From: Sphaerisporangium fuscum
GTDB lineage: Bacteria > Actinomycetota > Actinomycetes > Streptosporangiales > Streptosporangiaceae
Direction of reading: 5' to 3'
DNA length: 64,000 bases
Assembly (NCBI RefSeq): GCF_018531465.1
Contig: NZ_JAHDTF010000003.1
Span: 62,001-126,000 of the forward strand
Part shown: positions 19,243 to 27,198 of the stretch, in pieces
Layout: every line of letters starts with the position of its first letter
Numbering within the stretch: the first letter of the stretch is position 1
Position numbers and translations under genes: made by a program
Notes under the pieces: model-generated
What the model was told of the DNA's origin: nothing
Databases searched by the model: none
Seen by the model: only the letters and a program-made list of their open reading frames with translations

Positions 19243-21330
19243 ATGCGTGCCATGACGAACGTGGCACGGGCCGGGACCCCGGCGGCGCGGCCCCGCCGCC
19301 TGCCGGTCGTACTGGCGGTGCCGGCGCTCGCGGCGGTCGCCGTCGCGGCGACCGTGATCCTGGACCTCCGCAACGCCGCCGTGCGGATACCGCCGGGCAC
19401 CGAACTCGACTTCGGCTGGTCCTCGGGCGTCGCGGGCCTGGCGCAGACCCTCACCGGCGTGCTGCTGCTGCGGCGGCTGCCCCGGCATCCCGTCGCCTGG
19501 GTGCTCACCCTCTCCGGCCTGGAGTGGGTGCTGAACGGCCTGGCGGGATCCTGGGCGACGTACGCGATCTACCTCTCGCCCGGCGCGCCAGGGGCCTCGG
19601 CCGCCTACTGGTTCTACGCCCGGTTCGGCGCCGCGCTGCTGATCGGGCTGCCGCTGCTGATCGTGCTGTTCCCCGACGGACGGCTCCCGGCGGCGCGCCC
19701 GTGGCGCTGGGTGTCGGTGGCCAGCCTCGCGCTCACCTCGCTGCTGCCGGCGGTGCTGCTCGTCGTGCCCGCTGACGTGCCGGCGCGCTACCACGCCTCC
19801 CCGCTGCCCGCCGAGATCGCCCGGCTCGGGCTCGACCCGGTCGCCGTCGCCCTGCCGTACGACGTCTGGGCACCGGTGCTGGACGTCGCGTACGCGGCCG
19901 TGCCGGTGAGCCTGGTGGTGCCGTTCGCCGTTCTGGTGCACCGCTACCGCGCCGCCGACCAGGAGCGGCGGGCGCAGATCCGCTGGCTGACCTGGGCCGC
20001 GCTGGTCGGCGTGTTCACGCTGCTGCTCCCGCTCGTGACGCCGCCGCGCCTCCCTTCGCTGCTGCTGTGCCTCACCGTCGCGCTCACCTCCGTCGCCGTG
20101 CTGGTCGCGGTGTCCAAGTACCGGCTGTACGACATCGACCGGCTGCTGCCGGCGACCCTCTTGTACGGCCTGCTGGCGATCCTGGCGGTCCTGATCGACG
20201 TCGCGGTGTTCACCCTGGCGGGCAGCACGCTGGGCGAACGGGACTCCGCGCTGGCCGCGACCGCGATCGTCGCGGTCGCCTACGCGCCGCTGCGGACCTG
20301 GCTGTGGCGGGGCGCGCGCCGCCTGGTGCGCGGCGGGCGCGACGACCCGTACGCCATGGTCGCGACGCTCGCCGCGCGGCTCGACGCCGTCAACGGCCCC
20401 GACGAGCAGTTGATCGCGCTGGCCCGGACGGTGGCCGAGTCGTTCCGCCTGCCGTACGTGAGGGTGGAGCTCGAGCGGCCGGGCGGGGTGCGTTCGGTGG
20501 TCGAGCACGGCTCCCCGCGCGGGCCGTCGGTGTCGCTGCCGGTCGCCCACCGGGGCGAGACGGCGGGCCGCCTGGTGCTGTGCCGGGCCGACCTGACCGA
20601 GCGGGACCAGCGGCTGCTCGGCGACCTCGTCCGGCAGGCGGCGGAGGCCGTACGGGCCGGCGAGCTGAGCGCGGACCTCCAGCGGATCCGCGCCCAGCTC
20701 GTGGTCGCCAGGGAGGAGGAACGGCGGCGGCTGCGGCGCGACCTGCACGACGGGCTGGGGCCGAGCCTCGGGGCGGTGGCGCTGCGGATCGAGGCCGCCC
20801 GGAACCTGGCCTCCACCTCTCCCGCCGACTCCGACCGGATCCTCGCGCAGACCGCCGCCGAGGTCGCCACGGTGATGGCCGACGTCCGCCGGCTGGTGCA
20901 CGACCTGCGCCCGCCCGCGCTGGACGAGCTGGGCCTGCTCCGCGCCGTGGAGCAGCAGGCGGACCACGTCCGGTCGAGCGGCCCGCAGGTCGTGGTGACC
21001 GGCGGCGAGGGACTGGGCGCGCTGCCGGCGGCCGTCGAGGTGGCCGCGTACCGTATCGTCTCGGAGGCGCTCGCCAACGTGGTCCGGCACGCGGGCGCCG
21101 TCCGCTGCGAGATCGAGCTGGCCGTACGCGAGGGGGCACTGGAGGTGGTCGTGCGCGACGACGGGTCGGGCATCGGGCCCGATGTCGCCGTCGGCGTCGG
21201 CACGCTCTCGCTGCGCGAGCGGGCGGCCGAGCTCGGCGGCGACTGCGAGATCACCTGCCCGCCCGCCGGCGGTACGGTGGTCCGGGCGAGACTGCCACTG
21301 GAGCAGCCCATGGAGGTCCTGGGTGTCTGA
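19243..21330 (+). CDS. Sensor histidine kinase, multi-pass membrane input and HisKA_3 domain
   Basis: About 695 residues from ATG 19243 (ATG 19252 also possible; no strong ribosome site before either). About eight membrane helices fill residues 15-350. A cytoplasmic sensor-like region (about 380-470) follows, then the HisKA_3 H-box RRDLHDGLGPSLGAVALRIEA with His502, and a HATPase domain with EALANVVRHAGA and GVGTLSLRERAAELGG. The layout resembles LiaS/DesK-type kinases that monitor the membrane. The response regulator gene overlaps its 3' end by eight bases. Confidence 0.92.
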   Translation: MRAMTNVARAGTPAARPRRLPVVLAVPALAAVAVAATVILDLRNAAVRIPPGTELDFGWSSGVAGLAQTLTGVLLLRRLPRHPVAWVLTLSGLEWVLNGLAGSWATYAIYLSPGAPGASAAYWFYARFGAALLIGLPLLIVLFPDGRLPAARPWRWVSVASLALTSLLPAVLLVVPADVPARYHASPLPAEIARLGLDPVAVALPYDVWAPVLDVAYAAVPVSLVVPFAVLVHRYRAADQERRAQIRWLTWAALVGVFTLLLPLVTPPRLPSLLLCLTVALTSVAVLVAVSKYRLYDIDRLLPATLLYGLLAILAVLIDVAVFTLAGSTLGERDSALAATAIVAVAYAPLRTWLWRGARRLVRGGRDDPYAMVATLAARLDAVNGPDEQLIALARTVAESFRLPYVRVELERPGGVRSVVEHGSPRGPSVSLPVAHRGETAGRLVLCRADLTERDQRLLGDLVRQAAEAVRAGELSADLQRIRAQLVVAREEERRRLRRDLHDGLGPSLGAVALRIEAARNLASTSPADSDRILAQTAAEVATVMADVRRLVHDLRPPALDELGLLRAVEQQADHVRSSGPQVVVTGGEGLGALPAAVEVAAYRIVSEALANVVRHAGAVRCEIELAVREGALEVVVRDDGSGIGPDVAVGVGTLSLRERAAELGGDCEITCPPAGGTVVRARLPLEQPMEVLGV

Positions 21331-22000
21331 CACCGGGCCCGGCGCGACGCCGGACGAGCCGATTCGAGTGCTGCTCGCCGACGACCACCCGGTGTACCGC
21401 GACGGGCTGGCGGTCCTGCTCGCCTCGATCCCCGGCATCGACGTGGCGGGCACCGCCGCGAACGGGAACGAGGCCGTCGAGCGTGCCGCCGATCTTCAGC
21501 CCGACATCGTCGTGATGGACGTCCGCATGCCCGATCTCGACGGGATCGAGGCGACCCGGCGGATCGTCGCCGACAGCCCGCACATCGGCGTCGTCGTGCT
21601 CACGATGTCGGAGGACGACGCGACGCTGTTCGCCGCGATGCGGGCGGGGGCCCGCGGCTACCTGCTGAAGGGCGCCAACCAGGCCGAGATCACCCGGGCC
21701 ATCGTCGCCGTCTCCCATGGCGAGGCGATCTTCGGCCCGGCGGTCGCGCGCCGCGTGGCCGACTTCTTCGCCTCCCCGCCCGCGGCCCCGCGCGACGTCG
21801 CGTTCCCGCAGCTCACCCCGCGTGAGCGGGAGATCCTCTCGCTGATCGCCGCCGGCAGGCCGAACCCCCAGATCGCCTCGGCGCTGTTCCTGTCGCCGAA
21901 GACCGTCCGCAACAACATCTCCAACATCTTCGCCAAGCTGCACGTCGCCGACCGGGCCGAGGCCATCGTCCGCGCGCGGGAGGCCGGCCTCGGCCGCTGA
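21323..22000 (+). CDS. NarL/LuxR-type response regulator
   Basis: 225 residues from GTG 21323 preceded by TGGAGG; the start lies inside the kinase gene (8-base overlap), so translation is coupled. The receiver has DD near the N-terminus, Asp66 in VVMDVRMPDLDG, and a Thr in VLTMSEDD. The C-terminal HTH is LTPREREILSLIAAGRPNPQIASALFLSPKTVRNNISNI. Cognate partner of the preceding kinase. Confidence 0.94.
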   Translation: MSDTGPGATPDEPIRVLLADDHPVYRDGLAVLLASIPGIDVAGTAANGNEAVERAADLQPDIVVMDVRMPDLDGIEATRRIVADSPHIGVVVLTMSEDDATLFAAMRAGARGYLLKGANQAEITRAIVAVSHGEAIFGPAVARRVADFFASPPAAPRDVAFPQLTPREREILSLIAAGRPNPQIASALFLSPKTVRNNISNIFAKLHVADRAEAIVRAREAGLGR

Positions 22001-22008
22001 CCGGCTCC

Positions 22009-22545
22009 CTACGCGGGTGAAGCGGTCACGGTACGCCAGCCGAAGACGACGCTGCCGGTCAGGAGCACCACTCCGGACAGCACACCGCTGAGGAACGGCA
22101 CCCAGCCGGCGGCGGCCGTCGAGGCCAGGACCAGACCGGTGATCCCCAGCAGGGTGAGGATCACACCGGGGACGGCGATGCCCCGGTCCTTCCAGATCGG
22201 CGCCAGCACGACGAAGTGCGCGCCGACCACCGCGGCCACCCACGCGACGTTGCCCTCCTCGGGACGCCCCAACGCGGCCAGCACCCGGAGCCCGCCGAAG
22301 AGCAGGATCACCTCGGCGGCGACGACGACCAGGTAACCCCGGCCGTACATGCTCGGCCGCGGCCCCTCGGCGGAGCGCTCTCTCCGGACGGAGAGGAACC
22401 ACATGGCCAGCACACTCGCGGCCGCGAGACAGGCGGCCGCCTTCAGGAGCATGATCATCGCGGGGTCCAGCGGGCTCCGGGCGTTTAGGAGCACGAAGAC
22501 GGCGCCGAAGACCGCGCCCACCAGCAATCCAGTCATTCTCTGCAT
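22009..22545 (-). CDS. Uncharacterised small membrane protein
   Basis: 178 residues with about six hydrophobic helices, starting MQRMTGLLVGAVFGAVFVLL. No domain recognised. The spacing of helix pairs resembles small actinobacterial integral membrane proteins found next to two-component systems. It converges with the response regulator, nine bases from its stop. Confidence 0.65.
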   Translation of the reverse strand: MQRMTGLLVGAVFGAVFVLLNARSPLDPAMIMLLKAAACLAAASVLAMWFLSVRRERSAEGPRPSMYGRGYLVVVAAEVILLFGGLRVLAALGRPEEGNVAWVAAVVGAHFVVLAPIWKDRGIAVPGVILTLLGITGLVLASTAAAGWVPFLSGVLSGVVLLTGSVVFGWRTVTASPA

Positions 22546-22615
22546 GTCGTTCAGTGAAACGGGCCCTCGGCCGGCCGCGCGCGGGGGCAGGGGCGAGGAC
22601 GGGGTAGGCCTGGCA

Positions 22616-23350
22616 CTACCTGGCCGTGCCGCGCAGATAGGCGAGCACGGCGAGCACCCGCCGGTTGACGTCGTCGGTCACCGGCAGTTCGAGCTTGGTG
22701 AACACGCCGGCGACGTGCTTGCCGACGGCGGCCTCGGTGATGGACAGCGCGCGGGCGACGGCGCTGTTGGACCGCCCTTCGGCGATCAGCGCGAGCACCT
22801 CGCGCTCGCGCGGGCTCAGCCGCTGCACCGGCTCGGTGACGTCCCTCGCCCTGGCCCAGGTCTGCTCGAACAGGTCGACGAGGATGGTGATCAGGCTGGG
22901 TTGCCTGATCACCAGAGCGCCCGGCGAGTGAGCGATCGGGGCGGTCCGGACGAACGCCACCGCGCGGTCGAAGATGAGCAGTTGCTGGATCGGCTCGTCG
23001 ACGACGCGGTGCAGGTCGCCCGCGGCGTGCAGTTCCCTGATGCGCGCCGTCCTGCGGGGATCGTCCAGCACGCTCGCGTGGACGACGGTGCGCATCGCCA
23101 TGCCGCCGCGCAGGGCGTCGAGCACGTCGCGCCTGCTCCGCTGCTCCTGGCGTCCCTGCTCCACCGAGCCCACCGGATGCATGGCGCGCAGCTCGCGGGC
23201 CGAGCCCACGGCCTGCGCGATCCGCCGGGCCACGAGCTCGGCGTCGTCCACCAGCTCGACGTCGACGGGGACGCCGCGCAGCTTGTCCACCGCCTCTTCC
23301 AGCCGCTCGGTCAGCCGGGCCAGCCGGGCCGGTGACAGGCTCTCGTCCAC
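22616..23350 (-). CDS. LuxR-type HTH regulator with an unusual N-terminal sensor (TrmB-middle-domain-like)
   Basis: 244 residues. There is no receiver domain. The N-terminal 170 residues contain a predicted coiled coil (10-30) and a region around RELRAMHPVGSVEQGR and VVHASVLDDP that recalls the phospholipase-D-like sensor part seen in TrmB/LuxR hybrid regulators. The C-terminal HTH is LSPREREVLALIAEGRSNSAVARALSITEAAVGKHVAGVFTKL. It is divergent from lon with 151 bases between. Signal and targets unknown. Confidence 0.8.
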   Translation of the reverse strand: MDESLSPARLARLTERLEEAVDKLRGVPVDVELVDDAELVARRIAQAVGSARELRAMHPVGSVEQGRQEQRSRRDVLDALRGGMAMRTVVHASVLDDPRRTARIRELHAAGDLHRVVDEPIQQLLIFDRAVAFVRTAPIAHSPGALVIRQPSLITILVDLFEQTWARARDVTEPVQRLSPREREVLALIAEGRSNSAVARALSITEAAVGKHVAGVFTKLELPVTDDVNRRVLAVLAYLRGTAR

Positions 23351-23467
23351 ACGCCTCCCTTGGGTGATCAGGTCACGGCCAGCCCTGTGAGCATACCCGG
23401 ATTACAGAATTACGATCGCTGCCAGCGAACAAGCGCAGACATGGGAACAATCGTGGGCTCTCATTAA

Positions 23468-23486
23468 TTGAGTCCAAGTAACTCAA
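23468..23486. promoter_or_regulatory. HAIR element (HspR operator) of lon
   Basis: TTGAGT-N7-ACTCAA, matching the core of the HspR-associated inverted repeat CTTGAGT-N7-ACTCAAG. It sits 15 bases before the lon ATG. HspR control of lon is established in Streptomyces, so heat-shock repression by HspR is expected here. Confidence 0.85.
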
Positions 23487-23501
23487 CCCTTGGGAGTTCG
23501 C

Positions 23502-25877
23502 ATGAGTCAGAGCGTGATCCTTCCGGTTCTGCCCCTCGACGACGAGGTCGTCCTGCCCGGCATGGTCGTCCCCCTCGACCTGTCGGACGCCGAGGTCCGC
23601 GCGGCCATCGACGCCGCCAGGGCCACCTCCGCGCAGGGCAAGCCGCGAGTGCTGCTTGTGCCCCGCATAGACGGAAAGTACGGCGCCGTGGGCGTCGCCG
23701 CCGTCGTCGAGCAGGTCGGGAGGCTTCCCGGCGGCGGCCCGGCGGCCGTCGTCCGCGGCGTGGAGCGGGTCCGCATGGGTTCCGGCACCACCGGTCCCGG
23801 CGCCGCGCTCTGGGTCGAGTCGACCAGCATGGAGGTCGTCCCGTCCGGCGCCCGGGCGGAGGAGGCGGCCAAGGAGTACAAGGCCCTGGCCACCACGATC
23901 ATGCAGAAGCGTGGCGCCTGGCAGATCGTCGACGCCATCAACCAGATAGAGGACGCCTCGGTGCTGGCCGACAGCTCCGGCTACGCGCCGTGGCTGACCA
24001 CCCCGCAGAAGGTCGAGCTGCTCGAGAAGCCCGACCCGGCCGAGCGGCTCACCCTGCTCGTCGAGTGGGCCCGCGAGCACCTCGCCGAGCTCGACGTCGC
24101 CGAGACGATCCGCAAGGACGTCCAGGAGGGCATGGAGAAGCAGCAGCGGGAGTTCCTGCTGCGCCAGCAGCTCGCCGCCGTCCGCAAGGAGCTCGCGGAG
24201 CTGAACGGCGAGACCTCCTCCGAAGAGGAGGACTACCGCGCGCGTGTCGAGGCCGCCGACCTGCCCGAGAAGGTCCGTGAGGCCGCGCTCAAGGAGGTCG
24301 ACAAGCTCGAGCGCACCTCCGACCAGTCTCCCGAGGGCGGCTGGATCCGCACGTGGCTCGACACCGTCCTCGACATCCCGTGGAACACCCGCACCGAGGA
24401 CTCCTACGACATCGCCGCCGCCCGCGCCGTGCTCGACGCCGACCACACCGGGCTCGACGACGTGAAGGACCGCATCATCGAATACCTCGCGGTGCGCAAG
24501 CGCCGGGCCGACCAGGGCCTCGGCGTGGTGGGCGGCCGGCGCAGCGGTGCCGTCCTCGCCCTGGCGGGCCCTCCTGGAGTCGGCAAGACCTCGCTCGGGG
24601 AGTCCGTCGCGCGCGCCATGGGCAGGAAGTTCGTCCGCGTCGCCCTCGGCGGCGTCCGCGACGAGGCGGAGATCCGCGGCCACCGGCGTACGTACGTCGG
24701 CGCGCTGCCCGGGCGCGTCGTCCGCGCGATCCGCGAGGCCGGCAGCATGAACCCCGTCGTGCTGCTCGACGAGGTCGACAAGGTGGGGGCCGACTACCGG
24801 GGCGACCCGACGGCGGCGCTGCTGGAGGTCCTCGACCCCGCGCAGAACCACACCTTCCGCGATCACTACCTCGAGGTCGAGCTCGACCTGTCCGACGTGC
24901 TCTTCCTCGCGACGGCCAACGTCCTGGAGGCCATCCCCGGCCCGCTGCTCGACCGCATGGAGGTCGTGACGCTCGACGGGTACACCGAGGACGAGAAGGT
25001 CGCGATCGGCCGCGACCACCTGCTGCCGCGCCAGCTCGAGAAGGCCGGCCTGAGCGCCTCCGACGTCACCGTGGACGAGGCGGCGCTGCGCAGGCTCGCC
25101 GCCGAGTACACCAGGGAGGCCGGCGTCCGCTCGCTGGAGCGGGCCATCGCCCGGGTGCTGCGCAAGGTCGCCGCGAAGGCCGCGCTCGACGACGACGTGC
25201 TGCCGGCGAACGTCGGCGCCGACGACCTGGTGGGCCACCTCGGCCGGCCGCGGCACGTGCCCGAGTCGTCCCTGCCGGGGTCCGAGCAGCGTACGGCGGT
25301 GCCGGGCGTGGCGACCGGGCTCGCGGTCACCGGCGCCGGCGGCGACGTGCTGTACGTCGAGGCGTCGCTCGCCGACCCGGAGACCGGGTCGACGGCGGTC
25401 ACCCTCACCGGGCAGCTCGGTGACGTGATGAAGGAGTCGGCGCAGATCGCGCTGTCCTACCTGCGCTCGCGCGGGGCCGAGCTGGAACTGCCCGTCGGAT
25501 CGCTGAAGGACCGGTCGGTGCACATCCACGTCCCCGCCGGAGCCATCCCCAAGGACGGCCCGTCGGCGGGCGTCACGATGACCACCGCCCTGGCCTCGCT
25601 GCTGTCCGGCCGCCCGGTGCGGTCCGACGTGGCGATGACGGGCGAGGTGTCGCTCACAGGCCGGGTGCTCCCGATCGGCGGGGTCAAGCAGAAGCTGCTC
25701 GCCGCCCACCGGGCGGGCATCACCACGGTGCTCATCCCGGCGCGCAACGAGCCCGACCTCGACGACGTGCCGGAGGCGGTGCGGCGTGAGCTGACCGTCC
25801 ACGCGGTGAGCGACGTCCGCGAGGTGCTGGCCATCGCGCTGACCCCCGCCACGGTGGCGGAGCCCGCCGCCGCCTGA
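23502..25877 (+). CDS. lon: ATP-dependent Lon protease
   Basis: 791 residues, close to usual Lon length. ATG 23502 is chosen over the in-frame TTG at 23490; GGGAG precedes it. The N-terminal substrate-binding domain spans about 1-200, a coiled coil about 200-270. The AAA+ domain has Walker A GPPGVGKTS (about 357) and Walker B PVVLLDEVDK (about 420). The proteolytic domain carries the Ser-Lys dyad Ser688 (KDGPSAGVTM) and Lys731 (GGVKQKLLAAHRAG), 43 residues apart as in E. coli (679/722). It degrades misfolded and regulatory proteins in the cytoplasm. The HAIR element just upstream implies HspR control. Confidence 0.98.
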   Translation: MSQSVILPVLPLDDEVVLPGMVVPLDLSDAEVRAAIDAARATSAQGKPRVLLVPRIDGKYGAVGVAAVVEQVGRLPGGGPAAVVRGVERVRMGSGTTGPGAALWVESTSMEVVPSGARAEEAAKEYKALATTIMQKRGAWQIVDAINQIEDASVLADSSGYAPWLTTPQKVELLEKPDPAERLTLLVEWAREHLAELDVAETIRKDVQEGMEKQQREFLLRQQLAAVRKELAELNGETSSEEEDYRARVEAADLPEKVREAALKEVDKLERTSDQSPEGGWIRTWLDTVLDIPWNTRTEDSYDIAAARAVLDADHTGLDDVKDRIIEYLAVRKRRADQGLGVVGGRRSGAVLALAGPPGVGKTSLGESVARAMGRKFVRVALGGVRDEAEIRGHRRTYVGALPGRVVRAIREAGSMNPVVLLDEVDKVGADYRGDPTAALLEVLDPAQNHTFRDHYLEVELDLSDVLFLATANVLEAIPGPLLDRMEVVTLDGYTEDEKVAIGRDHLLPRQLEKAGLSASDVTVDEAALRRLAAEYTREAGVRSLERAIARVLRKVAAKAALDDDVLPANVGADDLVGHLGRPRHVPESSLPGSEQRTAVPGVATGLAVTGAGGDVLYVEASLADPETGSTAVTLTGQLGDVMKESAQIALSYLRSRGAELELPVGSLKDRSVHIHVPAGAIPKDGPSAGVTMTTALASLLSGRPVRSDVAMTGEVSLTGRVLPIGGVKQKLLAAHRAGITTVLIPARNEPDLDDVPEAVRRELTVHAVSDVREVLAIALTPATVAEPAAA

Positions 25878-25895
25878 GGGGGCGCGAGGACAATT

Positions 25896-25937
25896 ATGGA
25901 CGAATCATCCGGTCGCTTGACCGGATGATTCGTCCAT
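25896..25937. promoter_or_regulatory. Perfect 19-bp inverted repeat between lon and the Fic gene
   Basis: Arms 25896-25914 and 25919-25937 are perfectly complementary around a GCTT loop; an extra GACA/TGTC pair lies outside (25889-25892, 25940-25943). It sits 18 bases after the lon stop and 14 bases before the Fic ATG. It could end lon transcripts as a hairpin, but no U-run follows, and the moderate GC of the arms looks more like an operator. Confidence 0.6.
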
Positions 25938-25951
25938 GCTGTCATGAGGGC

Positions 25952-27094
25952 ATGTTGTACGGGACGCCGGAGCTCGAACCGGCCGACAAGGCGGTCCTCG
26001 GCGAGATCGAGGAGATGCGGCGCGACCTGAAGTACCGCCTGGCCGAGCCGCACCGCTGGGACGGCCAGCTGCGCCGCCAGCTCCAGGCCCGCGCGATCCA
26101 GGGCTCGAACTCCATCGAGGGCTACGTCGCGAGCGTCGAGGACATCGAGTCGATCATGGCGGGTGAGGAGCCGCTGGAGGCGTCGTCCGCGGTCACGCGG
26201 GAGATCGCCGGATACCAGCAGGCGCTCACCTACATCAGGCAGCTGTCGCAGGCGCAGTCGTTCCGGTACGACATCGGGCTGCTGCACGCGCTCAACTTCA
26301 TGATGATCGGCCACCATCAGAAGAAGAGCCCGGGAACGGCACGGCCGGGCGGCATCTACGTCCGCGACTCCGTCACCGGCGAGGTCGTCTACGAAGGCCC
26401 CGACGCCGAGCACGTGCCGTCCCTGCTCGACGAGCTGGTCGGGTGGCTCAACACGGGAGACCTGGAGGTCCCGAGCTACGTGCGCGCCGCCATGGCGCAT
26501 TTCAACCTCGTCGCGATTCATCCGTGGCGGGACGGCAACGGGCGGATGTCCCGGGCGCTGCAGACGCTGGTACTCGGGCGTGACCGGATCCTCTCACCGG
26601 AGTTCTGCTCCATCGAGGAGTGGCTGGGGCTGGGAGAGAACACCGTCGACTACTACCGCGCGTTGCGCGAGGTCCAGAAGGGCGTCTGGGCGCCGCACGG
26701 CGACATGCTGCCCTGGGTGCGCTTCTGTCTGAGGGCCCACCACATGCAGGCCCAGCGGGTACGGCGGCGGCTGGCCGAGGCGGGGAAGGTGTGGACGCTG
26801 CTGGAGGAGGCCGTCGACGGTGAGCGGCTGCATGCCCGTTGCGTGTCCGCTCTGTACCAGGTCTTCGTGTCCAGGCGGCTGAGACGCTCCACCTACCAGG
26901 CCGACGAGGCGCTCAGCCAAGGCCAGGCGGCCCGTGACCTGCGCGAACTGGCCGCCCGCAGCTGGCTCACCCCGTATGGCGAGACCAAGGGCCGCTTCTA
27001 CGCCCCCGGCCCGAGGATGAAACAGGTGAAGGCCCGGTTCGCCGCCGAATCCGAACCCCTCAAAGACCCTTACCAGGCCCTCCTGACCCGCTGA
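25952..27094 (+). CDS. Fic-domain AMP transferase with N-terminal inhibitory helix and C-terminal winged-helix region
   Basis: 380 residues from ATG 25952 (GAGGG upstream). The Fic motif HPWRDGNGRMSR is at residues 190-201 with catalytic His190. The N-terminus carries the class II inhibitory motif S-x-x-x-E-G (SNSIEG; Glu56), which blocks the ATP gamma-phosphate site in the resting enzyme. The C-terminal 100 residues are basic and helical (LSQGQAARDLRELAARSWLTP, GRFYAPGP), as in the Fic-winged-helix subfamily. Such proteins AMPylate target proteins or themselves and some bind DNA. No antitoxin gene is adjacent, which fits built-in inhibition. Confidence 0.9.
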   Translation: MLYGTPELEPADKAVLGEIEEMRRDLKYRLAEPHRWDGQLRRQLQARAIQGSNSIEGYVASVEDIESIMAGEEPLEASSAVTREIAGYQQALTYIRQLSQAQSFRYDIGLLHALNFMMIGHHQKKSPGTARPGGIYVRDSVTGEVVYEGPDAEHVPSLLDELVGWLNTGDLEVPSYVRAAMAHFNLVAIHPWRDGNGRMSRALQTLVLGRDRILSPEFCSIEEWLGLGENTVDYYRALREVQKGVWAPHGDMLPWVRFCLRAHHMQAQRVRRRLAEAGKVWTLLEEAVDGERLHARCVSALYQVFVSRRLRRSTYQADEALSQGQAARDLRELAARSWLTPYGETKGRFYAPGPRMKQVKARFAAESEPLKDPYQALLTR

Positions 27095-27162
27095 TCCAGC
27101 TCCATCGTCGTACGAGGGCGCCGGCATTTCCGCACCCCATCCCACGGCGCGGTGAGCGGTGC

Positions 27163-27191
27163 TTTTCAGGAGGGGGTGTACCGAGTAGCGT
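27163..27191 (+). promoter_or_regulatory. Predicted promoter giving a leaderless acyl-CoA synthetase transcript
   Basis: TTTTCA (27163-27168), 17-base spacer, TAGCGT (27186-27191). The GTG start at 27199 begins seven bases after the -10, where transcription would start, so the mRNA is probably leaderless. The GGAGG at 27169-27173 is too far away to serve the GTG. Confidence 0.45.
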
Positions 27192-27198
27192 TCGGTTT

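Noticed and set aside
23373..25802. 809-codon minus-strand frame opposite lon
   Set aside because: lon is complete and unambiguous; the antisense product is low-complexity.
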